A DNA stretch of 64,000 bases, taken from assembly GCA_963932465.1 (NCBI GenBank), contig OZ010799.1:279717164-279781163 (forward strand), in the 5' to 3' direction. The notes below the pieces were generated by a model, which was not told where the DNA came from, did not search any database, and was given only the letters and a program-made list of their open reading frames with translations. Both the position numbers and the translations under genes were made by a program. The stretch is from Maratus speciosus (taxonomy: Eukaryota; Arthropoda; Arachnida; Araneae; Salticidae). Shown piece by piece: positions 63,853 to 64,000 of the stretch (positions are counted from its first letter, which is position 1; each line of letters starts with the position of its first letter).

Positions 63853-64000
63853 GAGTAGAGTCAAATCTATTATATAATTATTAAAAGAATAAATAGAGAC
63901 ATATACTATCCCCATTATTCCATGTGCAATAAAATTCTTTTTGCTAAAATGTTGAAATGAATGACGCATGGATTTAGTTATTCATTTTACCGAGCTCGAT
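63853..64000. repeat. Satellite array S37, first box, cut by window end
   Basis: gagtaga plus the first 141 bases of a class A box with ttctttttgc. The repeat block continues beyond the window. Confidence 0.96.

Noticed and set aside
1..64000. rDNA intergenic spacer
   Set aside because: No rRNA gene sequence appears in 64 kb, and the alternation with TIR segments does not need one.
1..64000. Repeated independent transposition of the element into each box array
   Set aside because: All copies share the same insertion base, the same imperfect flank duplication and flanking-box markers, which indicates one insertion plus amplification.

Overview
The whole 64 kb is one block of tandemly repeated, AT-rich DNA. 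I see no protein-coding gene, rRNA or tRNA. Two building blocks alternate from end to end. The first is a 202-bp satellite monomer ('box'). The second is a ~965-bp segment with terminal inverted repeats (TIRs) that begins CAGGGCTTAATTT and ends AAATTAAGCCCTG. There are 37 complete copies of the TIR segment (E1-E37 below). They are separated by 36 complete box arrays (S1-S36) of 2 to 7 boxes; the arrays at the two edges (S0, S37) are cut by the window, so the block continues on both sides. This organisation points to eukaryotic heterochromatin (centromeric, pericentromeric, subtelomeric or similar). The species cannot be named from the sequence.

Every complete box array is exactly 202n+7 bases long, where n is the number of boxes. 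The extra 7 bases (gagtaga) nearly repeat the 7 bases left of the element (tagtaga), and the next base out on each side can be counted as an eighth. This is what is expected if a transposable element with a 7-8 bp target-site duplication inserted once into an existing 202-bp satellite. The CAGGG...CCCTG tips, the short TIRs, the repeated CCGGAG/CTCCGG motifs near the ends and the absence of a transposase frame fit a non-autonomous hAT-type element; that family call is an inference. All 37 copies sit at the same base of the monomer, so they look amplified passively with the satellite rather than by repeated transposition. Six copies carry a broken 5' tip (CATGG) and were still multiplied.

Boxes fall into positional classes. 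A is the first box after an element (gtcaaatct..., aaaagaataaat, catatactatcccc). B follows A in many arrays (atcaaaact, aagggaataaat, catatattatcccc, gacgcatgg). C is internal (cagatattatcctc, gacacatgg), and many C boxes carry caagctc for cgagctc. D is the last box before the next element (usually gcatctag and tacccccata). Array length changes mainly by adding or losing whole B/C boxes.

Layout by copy type. 1-17 kb: copies with CATGG tips, and a block of about 5-6 kb present twice about 9.3 kb apart. 18-29 kb: a lineage with a 5-bp deletion near the 3' end (E12-E15) and two copies with an inverted hairpin loop (E11, E16). 29-44 kb: further copies of the preceding blocks at offsets of about 12.3, 10.5 and 8.7 kb. 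44-57 kb: blocks repeated at offsets of about 5.35 and 6.72 kb. 57-64 kb: loop-inverted copies E34, E35 and E37, with a paired change in a second hairpin. The changes inside the element that stand out lie in hairpins or palindromes (loop inversion, a templated insertion, a compensated stem change) and in a C tract of about 9 to 22 bases, which accounts for most of the length variation.
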